In this document: positions 56,087-64,000 of the stretch, piece after piece
Layout of the letters: every line of letters begins with the position of its first letter
Position numbering within the stretch: the stretch's first letter is position 1
Assembly: GCA_017302875.1 (NCBI GenBank)
Contig: JAFLCA010000001.1
Span: 1 to 64,000, forward strand
Direction: 5' to 3'
DNA length: 64,000 nt
From: Deltaproteobacteria bacterium
GTDB lineage: Bacteria; Bdellovibrionota_C; UBA2361; JAFLCA01
Made by a program: the position numbers and the translations under genes
The notes under the pieces: model-generated
Told to the model about the DNA's origin: nothing
The model's database searches: none
Seen by the model: the letters and a program-made list of their open reading frames with translations, nothing else

Positions 56087-57148
56087 TTACTTCGTGTCGC
56101 CCAGCTCGCGAAACGCTTGAATAGGTTGAAAAACACGAGCGATTTCTTCTGCTGAGTAGTCAGCGTCTCTATCTGCAAAGATTATCTGGCTGCCACCAAA
56201 CTCAAATTTAAAGGGAACATGAATAAATCGGTTTAAAGCTTCTTTTACGTCGGCTTGTCTTCTTGGGGGGACAAAAAGTAGGAGAAATCCGCCGCCTCCG
56301 GCACCCGTGAGCTTGCCTCCGATTGCGCCAGCCGAAATAGCTTCTGCATGAATATTGTCAACGTCCTTGTTGCTGACTGCTTCGCTGAATCCCCGTTTTA
56401 CGTCCCATGCCTCGTGTAGAAGCTCGCCGAAGTTGGAGATATCCTGGGTACTATTAAGAATAGAGAGAGCTTCGTCCACCAAATCCTTCATGATCCGGAG
56501 CTGCCTCTTCTTATTCTCGATATCTTGTACGAATTTCTGTGTGACGTCAGAGGACGTGCGTTTGATGCCCGTATAGAAAAGCATGAGATGTGAATTCAGC
56601 TCGCGAATTCTCTCGGCTGATAAGGTTACCGGGGTGACGGTGATTTCACCTGTGGTGTGGAAGTCAATGCGATTGAAACCTCCATAGGCCGCCGAGACTT
56701 GATCCTGTGAACCTACTCTTTCCTTGAGCACGTTCTGCTCAATATGAATGGCTTCCATCGCCAGGTCGTGCTTGGTGATCATTCGACCTTTTAGCGCATA
56801 TGCCGCATTCAATAATCCCACCGTAAATGCGGAGCTTGATCCCATGCCGCTTCTCGCTGGAAGATCTCCGACGTGATGAATCTCCAAGCCTTTTGCAATT
56901 TCTAGATGCTCGATTATTGAGCGTGCGGCAGGATGAGATATCTCCGCCACACTCATGCAATTTTCGATTTTTGACCAGACAATGCGATATTTGTATTCAA
57001 AGAAGGGGGGCAAATGACGACACGTTAAGTAGCAGTACTTGTCGATGGTGGACGCGATTACCGATCCGCCGTGCCGATGATACCATGCTGGGAAATCCGT
57101 TCCGCCGCCAAAGAGCGATACGCGATACGGAGTACGTGATATAATCAT
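56087..57148 (-). CDS. hddA: D-glycero-alpha-D-manno-heptose 7-phosphate kinase-like
   Basis: 353 residues, GHMP kinase. It starts IISRTPYRVSLFGGGTDFP and has the ATP loop LPARSGMGSSSA (residues 96-107) and the C-terminal GKLTGAGGGGFLLLF. HddA phosphorylates heptose 7-phosphate at C1 on the route to GDP-heptose. Fucokinase-type GHMP enzymes look similar, but the adjacent HddC-like guanylyltransferase favours heptose. The ATG at 57148 overlaps the hddC stop (ATGA), so a nine-codon longer frame is rejected. Confidence 0.8.
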   Translation of the reverse strand: MIISRTPYRVSLFGGGTDFPAWYHRHGGSVIASTIDKYCYLTCRHLPPFFEYKYRIVWSKIENCMSVAEISHPAARSIIEHLEIAKGLEIHHVGDLPARSGMGSSSAFTVGLLNAAYALKGRMITKHDLAMEAIHIEQNVLKERVGSQDQVSAAYGGFNRIDFHTTGEITVTPVTLSAERIRELNSHLMLFYTGIKRTSSDVTQKFVQDIENKKRQLRIMKDLVDEALSILNSTQDISNFGELLHEAWDVKRGFSEAVSNKDVDNIHAEAISAGAIGGKLTGAGGGGFLLLFVPPRRQADVKEALNRFIHVPFKFEFGGSQIIFADRDADYSAEEIARVFQPIQAFRELGDTK

Positions 57149-57906
57149 AGCTTTATTTCTCCAGAAGTACTGCAAGCACGCGCGAACATCTGCTGCGCTT
57201 GGATTAGCGAAGAAGGTGTTCCGATATCAATGAATGCCCCTGATTCCTGCGGCACCCCGTAAAATTCCTTTCCTATCCATGTGGGAAATATTTCGCGCTC
57301 AAGAGATACGTTTCTTCCTAAGGGGACTTCACGTAGGAGGGATGTCGAGAGCAAGTAAATGCCGGCATTGATCCAGCCTACGCCGTCATTGAGCCCCTTC
57401 TCTTCGAAACTCATGATACGGTTATTGGAATCAACATGTACTTGTCCATAACGCTGAATACTGTCGATCTTTTTCAAAAGAATACTGGCTTTAGCCGTGG
57501 ACGCAAAATGCTGCGCCGCGAAAACTTCAAAATCAAATTCACAGTACGAATCTCCGTTCATAACAAAGACGGTGTCTGTTGTGACTTTTGGTAAAGCAAA
57601 GCGAAGCGCTCCCGCCGTTCCAAGCAAGGCCTGCTCACGCGAATAGGAAATTTGAAGTGAACGGTAGTTATCCCCGAAGAGATCCTCGATCTGCTCGGCC
57701 ATGTAACCAGTACACAACACGACTTTCCGTATCCCAGTTTCAATCACTTGATCGAGAAGATACTCCAGAAAGGGCCTGCCGTTCACTTCGGCTAGAACTT
57801 TTGGACGATCAGATACAACCCCACGTAGGCGCGTTCCCAAGCCACCAGCCAGGATCACTGCGGTAGTGTTAAGCGTTGGATCGATAAGAGTTGTTTGCTT
57901 GTCCAT
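57145..57906 (-). CDS. hddC: D-glycero-D-manno-heptose 1-phosphate guanylyltransferase-like
   Basis: 253 residues, sugar nucleotidyltransferase. AVILAGGLGTRLRGVVSDRPKVLAEVNGRPFLEYLL is complete (phosphate loop at residues 18-27), FVMNGDSYCEFDF gives the metal aspartate, and WINAGIYLL and FIDIGTP are typical of HddC. It would activate heptose 1-phosphate with GTP to GDP-heptose, the precursor of S-layer and capsule heptoses. It lies five bases after the epimerase gene and overlaps hddA by four bases. The isomerase (GmhA) and phosphatase (GmhB) of this route are not in the window. Confidence 0.82.
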   Translation of the reverse strand: MDKQTTLIDPTLNTTAVILAGGLGTRLRGVVSDRPKVLAEVNGRPFLEYLLDQVIETGIRKVVLCTGYMAEQIEDLFGDNYRSLQISYSREQALLGTAGALRFALPKVTTDTVFVMNGDSYCEFDFEVFAAQHFASTAKASILLKKIDSIQRYGQVHVDSNNRIMSFEEKGLNDGVGWINAGIYLLSTSLLREVPLGRNVSLEREIFPTWIGKEFYGVPQESGAFIDIGTPSSLIQAQQMFARACSTSGEIKL

Positions 57907-57911
57907 GTGTT

Positions 57912-58850
57912 CTATACGTTTTTCATCGCACTGCGTTTAAGCATCCGATATCCTTTCAGAAGCTCTCGAATCCCGTCGTCGAGTGAGCGCTTTGCTTCGA
58001 AGCCTGCTTCTCTTAGGCGCTGGTTCGAAACGACATAGTTACGCTTATCTGGATCGCTCCCTACATCCGAGAAATGAATGTAAAAGTTCGGGACATGCTC
58101 TTTAATCTTGAGCGCCAATCCCTCTTTCGAAACATTGGCTGCATCGAGGCCTACGTTGTAGGCTCGGCCACACATTTTGTTTGCATGCTCAATGCAATGG
58201 ATGAAGCAGTCGGCAACATCTCGTACGTGCACAAAGTTTCGTTTGAAGTCTTTCTCAAAAACTACAAGGTAGCCTTCGGTTACTGCCATGTAGGTGAAGT
58301 GGTTAACAAGCAAATCGAGGCGCGGGCGTGGAGATAGGCCGAAAACAGTAGCAAGGCGCAGCGTCATCGAGTTTGCGCTGCTAAGAATTTCGGCTTCCGC
58401 GTCGCACTTTGTCTGGCCGTAAAGGGAGATTGGCTCGAGCGGGGTTTCTTCGGTGCAAAAAACGTCACCAGATTTTGCGCCATATCCGCTGTTGGTGGTC
58501 GGATAAATTATAAGCTGATCTTTGCTGCGAAGCTGATTGATAAGTTTGATTGCGTCGAAGTTAACCTCGCGGGTCATCCACGGATCGCGATCGCAAGCCG
58601 GAGCACCTACAACCGCAGCTAAGGGAATAATGACATCGATTCCTTTGAGGGCCTTCTGTAAGGTGGCTTTGTCGCGGCAGTCGCCAAACATGAAGTCGTA
58701 GTTCGGGTTCGAGCAAAAGTGCATATGCGGATGCTGGCCGAAGAGCAGGCTGTCCAGAACTGTGACCTTGTATCCGGCGTTGAGTAAGTGCTCGCAAAGT
58801 ATGGATCCGAGGTAGCCTGCGCCACCGGTGACTAAAACGGCCTTGCTCAT
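57912..58850 (-). CDS. NAD-dependent nucleotide-sugar epimerase/dehydratase
   Basis: 312 residues, extended SDR. The cofactor motif is VTGGAGYLGSILCEHLL. Catalytic residues are intact: Thr in IYPTTNSGYG and YGQTK (Tyr-x-x-x-Lys). FVHVRDVADCFIHCIEHA and the C-terminal RSLDDGIRELLKG segment are typical of epimerases encoded with hddA/hddC in capsule loci. It lacks the features of GDP-mannose 4,6-dehydratase. First gene of the 11-gene operon, with a strong GGGGAGAA ribosome site. Confidence 0.8.
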   Translation of the reverse strand: MSKAVLVTGGAGYLGSILCEHLLNAGYKVTVLDSLLFGQHPHMHFCSNPNYDFMFGDCRDKATLQKALKGIDVIIPLAAVVGAPACDRDPWMTREVNFDAIKLINQLRSKDQLIIYPTTNSGYGAKSGDVFCTEETPLEPISLYGQTKCDAEAEILSSANSMTLRLATVFGLSPRPRLDLLVNHFTYMAVTEGYLVVFEKDFKRNFVHVRDVADCFIHCIEHANKMCGRAYNVGLDAANVSKEGLALKIKEHVPNFYIHFSDVGSDPDKRNYVVSNQRLREAGFEAKRSLDDGIRELLKGYRMLKRSAMKNV

Positions 58851-58935
58851 GAATGTTCTCCCCTAAATTGAGTGCCCTTCATTGCCGACAGGGCACCTTA
58901 CGTTTGGATGCTGCCTAGCGCTTCCGCGATTGACA

Positions 58936-58963
58936 AAATTAGTCGGCTAATACCATGATTCAA
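58936..58963 (-). promoter_or_regulatory. Possible promoter of the 11-gene sugar operon
   Basis: On the minus strand TTGAAT (58963-58958) and TAATTT (58941-58936) are 16 bases apart, about 86 bases upstream of the epimerase ATG, in the divergent gap to the RNase HI gene. Both hexamers match the sigma-70 consensus only partly. A perfect TTGACA on the plus strand at 58930-58935 may serve the RNase gene, but no good -10 follows at proper spacing. Confidence 0.35.
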
Positions 58964-59028
58964 CTTACTTTATTCGATTTTGGGGATTTTCTAACATCCC
59001 AAATCGTCAACAGTTCCTAGGATAATCC

Positions 59029-59517
59029 ATGTTTGAAGAATGCCTCCCCCTCCGCGAAGTTCTTGCCCGCTATTCTGGAGGCCCCCAAACCGGTGTTTTT
59101 ACCGATGGTAGCGCCCGTCCAAATCCAGGGCCTGGTGGCTGGGGAGTGGTGCATGTGGTGAATGGGGAAATTCTTCATCAAAGTCATGGTCACGAACCGG
59201 ACACGACGAATAATCGCATGGAACTAACGGCACTAATTACCGCGCTCAAGATGCTGACCCCTACAGATGACATTCAAGTTTTCACCGACAGCGAGCTTTG
59301 TGTGAAAAGCATCACGCAATGGGCAGCCGGTTGGGAGAAGCGCGGCTGGAAGCGGAAAGATGGTCCGATAAAAAATGTCGAACTGGTAAAAGAACTTTAC
59401 TACCTTTCTAAGGAACGTCCGAAGGTGAAGCTGACGTGGATACGCGCACATGATGGATCGCTTTGGAATGAATACGCCGATGCGCTTTCGACAGCGTGGT
59501 GTAGGAAGGAGCTTTAG
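59029..59517 (+). CDS. rnhA: Ribonuclease HI
   Basis: 162 residues. The four acidic catalytic residues are visible: Asp26 in VFTDGSARPNPGPGGWG, Glu65 in NNRMEL, Asp87 in FTDSELC and Asp151 in NEYAD; His141 in the flexible loop is also kept. WEKRGWKRKDGPIKNVELV is the basic handle of E. coli-type enzymes. About 22 extra N-terminal residues precede the usual start. It removes RNA from RNA-DNA hybrids. Confidence 0.92.
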   Translation: MFEECLPLREVLARYSGGPQTGVFTDGSARPNPGPGGWGVVHVVNGEILHQSHGHEPDTTNNRMELTALITALKMLTPTDDIQVFTDSELCVKSITQWAAGWEKRGWKRKDGPIKNVELVKELYYLSKERPKVKLTWIRAHDGSLWNEYADALSTAWCRKEL

Positions 59518-59619
59518 GGAGAACTGAAAATCGACCTTTGCGCCGTGCAGCGCGCCTCATGGCTATTTCCGCATCTACCTCGTAAGGGTTCTTTGAGATC
59601 TTTTCGGTCGGTTTCTTTC

Positions 59620-59636
59620 AAGTACTCCCAGTACTT
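59620..59636 (+). other. Perfect 7-bp hairpin upstream of the HEAT-repeat gene
   Basis: AAGTACT and AGTACTT flank a CCC loop, about 90 bases before the GTG start at 59728 and about 100 after the rnhA stop. No T-run follows, so it is more likely an operator or leader hairpin than a terminator. The 210-bp gap holds nothing else that I can support. Confidence 0.35.
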
Positions 59637-59727
59637 AGCGTCGATTCATTAATCTTTACCTTTTTTCGCTCGATACTTATTTCGTAGGTCTGGTGCTTGG
59701 GGGCGGGCACAAAAAGGGGAAGCTGGA

Positions 59728-61662
59728 GTGCCACAATTAGGTGGGACGATAGCTGTGTTTTCCGACGATTACTCGTCATTCCAACTTCGTAACTTCCTCG
59801 ACGCTCTGAAGGATAAGGATCCGCAGGCTCGAAAAATCGCCGTGCGATCTCTGCGCGGGACGAAAGACTACCGCGTTCTCGAACTCATCACCGATACTCT
59901 CGCCGATCCCATCCCTGAGGTGCGACTCGCTGCGGCTCAAACGCTTGAGGGCACCGACCATGCCTACATCCTTCGTATCATCGTCAGTAAGTTAAAAGAC
60001 ACCCGTTGGTATGTTCGTGAAATGGCCACGCTCGCGCTGCGCGGCACCAAACATAGCCAGGCTCTGAGTGAGCTTATCGACATGTTGGCAGACAGCGTTC
60101 CGAGCGTAAGTACGAGCGCTGCTTTTGCATTAAAAGGAACTTCGAATCCCAAGGCCCTTGAGAGCCTCGTGCATCAACTTCGCCACCATGATCAGGGTGT
60201 GCGATTTGGAGCTGCCTCTGCGCTTATTGGTTGCACTGATGCCACCACCATCGGTCGCCTGACGCGTATGCTGGAACGTTCCGCTGCGCATGATTTGCGG
60301 GAGGTTGCTGCGTACTCGCTCAAAGGAACAACGGATTTGGAGGCAGTCTCCACTCTCATTCGAGCGCTGAAAGACGAGAGTCCGCGAGTGAAAGTACGTG
60401 CCGCAGAAGCCTTGGAGAGCTGCGGCGGCCAAACCGTTGCCACGGCATTACTGCAAGGCCTCCAAGACATCAACCCTTCGGTGCGTCGGCAGTGTGCACT
60501 TTCTTTAGCCTGCCACTTAGATGAAGTGGTTCAAGCGGGAATACTAAAATCTCTTCAGACTGAGCGTATTTCTTCAGTTCGGGAAGCGCTCGTCCGCAGC
60601 CTTGAAGGCGCTCAAGCCAGCGAGATTACCACTACGCTTGAGGGTTATCTGCGCCTCGACAGCGACGATGTTGTTCGCGAGGCTGCCGCACGCTCCCTTG
60701 CCTCGGCGCCTGCTAGTGTGGAGACGCTCGTAACGCAACTCATGAAAGAGTCAAATCTCGATGTGCGACTTGCCATTCTGCATGCTCTCGCAAAACGCGG
60801 AGATAAGCGCTGCCGACTGGCGCTTACTCGTATCCTTACTTCGGAAGCGAACTCTGCATTGCGTGAGGCGGCGCTTGAGGCGCTTAAAGGCTCTGAAGAT
60901 CCTTGGGTTGCAGAGATTTGCGCTAAGCTTCTCGCCGCCGATTACTGGAAAGATGAAGACGCGGCGGTACGTCGAGCTTGCGCCGTGTTGTTGGGAGAGT
61001 TTACTAGCGCGGAAACCGATGAAGCGCTTATTTTTGCGCTTGCACAAGATGAGTCGGAGCATGTTCGGGAAGCTGCTGCAAAATCATTGGCACTGCATAG
61101 TACCGACCGAGCGCAACTCGCATTGCGAGAAGTGGTGGGCAGCCCTTCCCGTGCCTTGCGCCGCATTGCGCTTGAGGCTCTTGCTGTGCAGGATTCGGAG
61201 GATGCCACCGAACTTTTAGTCGAGCGCTTGACGGTAGAAAAGGAGTGGGCGTTGCGGCGAAGCGCAGCGCTTGCACTTGCAGGGCGAAGAAGTTCTTTGG
61301 CGGTGCGCGCTCTACATAAGGCGTTTACTGATAATAGTGCACTTGTCCGAAATGCCGCAGCGGAAGGATTGCAAGGAAATACGGATAGGACGGTTTTACA
61401 GAGTCTTCTGCATCAAGCGTTGGGCGCAAAAACCGAGAGTAGATACCTTGCAGCGATGGCGCTTCGAGGGACCTCCGAGCAGACGACGTTGCTTGAGTTA
61501 CAAAGAGCGCTTCAGTCAAAGGACCCGGAGATCCGTGTAATTGCCGTTCACGCATTACATGGGACTCAAGACACTGGCGCGCGAGCTAGCTTGAAACGGG
61601 CGTTGAGCGACAGTAATGCTTTTGTGCGAAGTGCCGCGCAGCACGCCATTATGCAGCGCTGA
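59728..61662 (+). CDS. HEAT-repeat scaffold protein
   Basis: 644 residues made almost entirely of about 20 HEAT repeats of roughly 31 residues, with recurring patterns such as LKDKDPQARKIAVRSLRGT, LADPIPEVRLAAAQTLEGT and LRLDSDDVVREAAARSLAS. No signal peptide, membrane segment or catalytic motif. Many repeats end in the strongly repeated L-x-G-T, unlike typical phycobilisome-lyase or eukaryotic HEATs. The start is a GTG with GGGGA upstream. It is a likely cytoplasmic protein-interaction scaffold; the partner is unknown. Confidence 0.85.
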   Translation: MPQLGGTIAVFSDDYSSFQLRNFLDALKDKDPQARKIAVRSLRGTKDYRVLELITDTLADPIPEVRLAAAQTLEGTDHAYILRIIVSKLKDTRWYVREMATLALRGTKHSQALSELIDMLADSVPSVSTSAAFALKGTSNPKALESLVHQLRHHDQGVRFGAASALIGCTDATTIGRLTRMLERSAAHDLREVAAYSLKGTTDLEAVSTLIRALKDESPRVKVRAAEALESCGGQTVATALLQGLQDINPSVRRQCALSLACHLDEVVQAGILKSLQTERISSVREALVRSLEGAQASEITTTLEGYLRLDSDDVVREAAARSLASAPASVETLVTQLMKESNLDVRLAILHALAKRGDKRCRLALTRILTSEANSALREAALEALKGSEDPWVAEICAKLLAADYWKDEDAAVRRACAVLLGEFTSAETDEALIFALAQDESEHVREAAAKSLALHSTDRAQLALREVVGSPSRALRRIALEALAVQDSEDATELLVERLTVEKEWALRRSAALALAGRRSSLAVRALHKAFTDNSALVRNAAAEGLQGNTDRTVLQSLLHQALGAKTESRYLAAMALRGTSEQTTLLELQRALQSKDPEIRVIAVHALHGTQDTGARASLKRALSDSNAFVRSAAQHAIMQR

Positions 61663-61711
61663 GTTTCTGTGTCTTGTGGAGCGATCGGGCGCTTCATGCT
61701 ACAAAAGAGCC

Positions 61712-62530
61712 ATGCTTTCAAAGCTCCGCATCAAGCAGTTTCAGAAAAAAATCCTTGCGCACTTTCGAGATCAGGGGCGCGAGTTCCCGTGGCGTACAAC
61801 ACGAGATCCCTATCGCATACTAGTTTCCGAAGTGATGTTACAGCAGACGCAGACGGAACGTGTGCGCAGCAAGTACATCGAGTTTCTTGATTGCTTCCCC
61901 TCTTTTACCGCGTTAGCGCAGGCTTCACGGGCAGACGTGCTAAAGGCTTGGCAAGGACTCGGCTACAATCGACGTGCCTTGGCGCTGCATGCTTGTGCAA
62001 AGGAAGTGCTCTCTCGCCCAGGCGGCACACTTCCGCGCGACAGGGATGCATTGTTGGCCCTGCCCGGGATTGGCCCGTATACGGCGTCGGCGGTGGCTTG
62101 TTTTAGTTGGTCTGAGCGCAGCGCTTTTATTGAGACAAATATCCGGACTGTATTTATTCATGAGTTCTTCCCGAAGCGCCGGAAAGTGGCTGACTCGGAA
62201 ATTCTCGAGCTTATTGCCGAGACCCTTCCCCGCCGCGACGTTCGTTCTTGGTATTATGCACTCATGGATTACGGAGCTTGGCTTAAGCGTAGTGGCCGCA
62301 AATTTAACTCGCGAAGTGCGCACTACGTGAAGCAATCAGCCTTTGAAGGTTCGCATCGACAGCTACGCGGAAGAATTCTTCGTGAACTTACTCGAACCTC
62401 TGGGTTGACTATCCACGCTCTGCACAAAGTTATTGCGCGTCCGAAAGCTGAAGTGCTTTCAACGATTGATGCCTTGGTGGCTGAAGGATTCTTGGTGCGT
62501 GAGGGCTTGCGAGTGCGCTTAGGCGACTAG
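61712..62530 (+). CDS. MutY-like DNA glycosylase without [4Fe-4S] cluster, with winged-helix tail
   Basis: 272 residues. It has the HhH-GPD core: RILVSEVMLQQTQTERV (the catalytic Glu is Glu40), LPGIGPYTASAVACFSW (helix-hairpin-helix) and AFIETNIRTVF, where the usual catalytic Asp is Glu141. The four cysteines that hold the iron-sulfur cluster in MutY are absent after MDYGAWLK. In place of the Nudix-like 8-oxoG domain, the last 60 residues look like a winged helix (TIHALHKVIARPKAEVLSTIDALV). The ATG at 61712 is chosen because the longer frame overlaps the HEAT gene. It probably excises adenine opposite 8-oxoG. Confidence 0.75.
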   Translation: MLSKLRIKQFQKKILAHFRDQGREFPWRTTRDPYRILVSEVMLQQTQTERVRSKYIEFLDCFPSFTALAQASRADVLKAWQGLGYNRRALALHACAKEVLSRPGGTLPRDRDALLALPGIGPYTASAVACFSWSERSAFIETNIRTVFIHEFFPKRRKVADSEILELIAETLPRRDVRSWYYALMDYGAWLKRSGRKFNSRSAHYVKQSAFEGSHRQLRGRILRELTRTSGLTIHALHKVIARPKAEVLSTIDALVAEGFLVREGLRVRLGD

Positions 62531-63402
62531 CCGACGTTATCCAAGCTCAAGTACTGAAACTCGGGCATACGCTGAGCATATTCCTGCTTCCAGCGGGCGT
62601 GATTGCCGATGATGGTGCTCGCATACTTCTTAGTCGAGCCGGGAATCGAAAATCCATTCTTAAGCGCTTCGCTCAAATTGGCAGGACCCCAGTTGTAGGC
62701 GATCAACATCAGTTCTTTGTTGCCGTCATACATCGCGCTTAGATACTTGAGGTAGGCCACTCCAAGCTTGATGTTGTATACGGGATCTTTTAACTGTTCG
62801 GTGCCAGTCCAGCCAAAGCTGTTCATCTTTGAAACATAGCGAGCAGTGTCGGGCATGAGCTGCATGAGTCCAAGAGCCCCCGCGTAGGAACGTGCCACTT
62901 TGTTGAAGGTGCTTTCGCTCTTGATAACTGCTGCAACAAAGAGAGGGTCAACTCTCGCGTTTAAAGCTTCTGCCACGATGGCGTAAGCTAGGTTGTTCGC
63001 TTCTCGATGGTTGGGAACGGTGTTGCGGATTAATTCAGAGACGTAGTGAACCTGTCCGATCAGTTGGCGGCGCTGCTGCGTATTCATACGCGAGAGGAAG
63101 CCGTCCTTGCTCGTCGGTGCTGAAATACTAAACGAAATTTCGTCTTCCTCGAATCCGGTCACGCGCGGCAACATCGACTGGCGCAAGCTGCCGACCAAGA
63201 TGATTACCGTAAAGATGACGGTGATTGAGGCAACGAGAATGAATGAAGTCGAAGGGTCGCGACGCCAAGCAGGTGTAGCCGTGAACGCAGAGCGCGGCAT
63301 ACCCGCGTTGCAGAACCGTAGCGCCGGGCTATATGGATAGCGAACGAGGCGCGGGGCGGATTCCACCCGGGGGCCTACGTTATGTCGAACTGCTACAGCC
63401 AT
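62527..63402 (-). CDS. Membrane-anchored lytic transglycosylase
   Basis: 291 residues. A basic cytoplasmic N-terminus and one membrane helix (about residues 53-72) precede a periplasmic SLT domain. The catalytic Glu163 is in VIKSESTFNKVA, then YAGALGLMQLMPDTA and AYNWGP are the other goose-lysozyme-fold signatures. It cleaves peptidoglycan glycan strands. The ATG at 63402 has AAAGG nine bases upstream and is preferred over a start 16 codons earlier. It ends with a 4-base convergent overlap with the glycosylase gene. A perfect dyad lies 84-107 bases upstream. Confidence 0.85.
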   Translation of the reverse strand: MAVAVRHNVGPRVESAPRLVRYPYSPALRFCNAGMPRSAFTATPAWRRDPSTSFILVASITVIFTVIILVGSLRQSMLPRVTGFEEDEISFSISAPTSKDGFLSRMNTQQRRQLIGQVHYVSELIRNTVPNHREANNLAYAIVAEALNARVDPLFVAAVIKSESTFNKVARSYAGALGLMQLMPDTARYVSKMNSFGWTGTEQLKDPVYNIKLGVAYLKYLSAMYDGNKELMLIAYNWGPANLSEALKNGFSIPGSTKKYASTIIGNHARWKQEYAQRMPEFQYLSLDNVG

Positions 63403-63485
63403 GATTGCCTTTACCCTCAAGCTTGGTGAATTACCGAGCTCTCGTCCCAAACTACTTCCGAGCCAACCTCCTAAGAGGTTCCTGC

Positions 63486-63509
63486 ATGTAACCTAGGTAT
63501 AGGTTACAT
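63486..63509. promoter_or_regulatory. Perfect 10-bp inverted repeat, candidate operator
   Basis: ATGTAACCTA (63486-63495) and TAGGTTACAT (63500-63509) are exact reverse complements around GGTA. The dyad lies 84 bases upstream of the lytic transglycosylase start, in a 297-bp gap without genes. Length, symmetry and the short centre fit a dimeric repressor site, for example of TetR or MarR type. No T-run follows, so it is not a terminator. Confidence 0.5.
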
Positions 63510-63699
63510 AGAGGTTGTGGAGCCCTCTCCCCGGGACGTATCACTCTGATGTATCAAGTTTCTTGCCAGGTTCGCGCGATCATAGGCCGAACTTCGCGCG
63601 AAATTCAAACTACGCGCAAATTCAGCTAGTTAGGGCCATGATTTGGCTCAGCGGCCAAGCGTGCTTTTCTAAAACACAGTCAAATCAGCTAGTTAATTG

Positions 63700-64000
63700 C
63701 TAATTGCCTGTTCCGTAAGCCTGTTTTTGGAATGTGTATATCGGGAAAATTGCCGGGATGAAGCGCGGGTCCTCAAATGGAGCGACCACACGGTACTCGC
63801 AATATTCGGGACTGTTGAAAAACTGGAAGGCTAGTTGGGCGATGCCGCGGTGTACGTTCTTGTCAGTCGTGGCGGTCGACTGAGTCTGCCAATCGGTGCT
63901 TCCGTCGCAACGTCTAAACTGAATTACCGTGTTTTGCCCGCCCAAGCGTCGTCCATTTCGCTCGAGGATAACTTTGACTACGCAGGAGGTACCGTCATCA
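63700..64000 (-). CDS. 3' end of an unknown gene
   Basis: The minus-strand frame is open from the window edge (64000) to a TAG at 63700, giving the last 99 residues of a protein whose start is outside. The visible part alternates short beta-like strands (VVKVILERNGRRLGG, TVIQFRRCDGST, YRVVAPFED) and has two or three cysteines. No family is recognised, and no membrane segment is visible. Confidence 0.55.
   Translation of the reverse strand, partial: DDGTSCVVKVILERNGRRLGGQNTVIQFRRCDGSTDWQTQSTATTDKNVHRGIAQLAFQFFNSPEYCEYRVVAPFEDPRFIPAIFPIYTFQKQAYGTGN

Overview
The window looks like a chromosomal segment from a Gram-negative bacterium of the old 'Deltaproteobacteria' grade (Bdellovibrionota, Myxococcota or a related uncultured lineage). 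This is inference from content: lipoproteins with lipoboxes, an inner-membrane-anchored lytic transglycosylase, an atpI-atpB-atpE block split from the other ATP synthase genes, an ATP synthase c subunit with a signal peptide, a eukaryotic-type isocitrate dehydrogenase, and a small protein resembling a myxobacterial family. No tRNA, rRNA, CRISPR array or transposase was seen.

Layout. 1-7.4 kb: the 5' part of a secreted YD-repeat (RHS-like) protein and a GT39-like membrane glycosyltransferase, each preceded by a diverged copy of one 114-bp element, then a four-gene envelope operon (cupredoxin-like, two lipoproteins, TlpA-like thioredoxin). 7.4-13.2 kb: HDOD protein, icd with a partner gene, glmU, a 39-residue basic protein and a YbaK-like deacylase. 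13.2-22.5 kb: replication region gyrB-recF-dnaN-dnaA on the minus strand, with DnaA-box-like sites between dnaA and dnaN, a 239-bp MITE-like element between dnaN and recF, and atpI-atpB-atpE leaving on the plus strand to a strong terminator. 22.6-27.6 kb: trxB, a biotin carboxylase-like gene, an RluA-type pseudouridine synthase, a membrane protein and a hexose-6-phosphate mutarotase.

27.6-58.9 kb is a surface-polysaccharide island: a GDP-sugar reductase and an LhgO-like oxidase; a plus-strand block of large glycosyltransferases, one broken by a frameshift; a nucleotidyltransferase beside a pseudo-nucleotidyltransferase/kinase fusion; a His-type sugar 3-dehydratase homologue; further glycosyltransferases, a 2-oxoglutarate oxygenase-like protein and methyltransferases. 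It ends in an 11-gene minus-strand operon (58850 down to 48689). This contains an epimerase, HddC- and HddA-like heptose activation enzymes, a DJ-1 protein, a GDP-fucose-synthase homologue lacking its catalytic residues, a cupin, an enolase-superfamily dehydratase, a HAD phosphatase, a split ThDP-dependent E1 enzyme and a radical SAM protein. I read this operon as a candidate undescribed pathway for a modified, possibly carbon-branched, GDP-heptose-derived sugar.

59-64 kb: RNase HI, a HEAT-repeat protein, a MutY-like glycosylase without an iron-sulfur cluster, a lytic transglycosylase with a perfect 10-bp dyad upstream, and the 3' end of an unknown gene.
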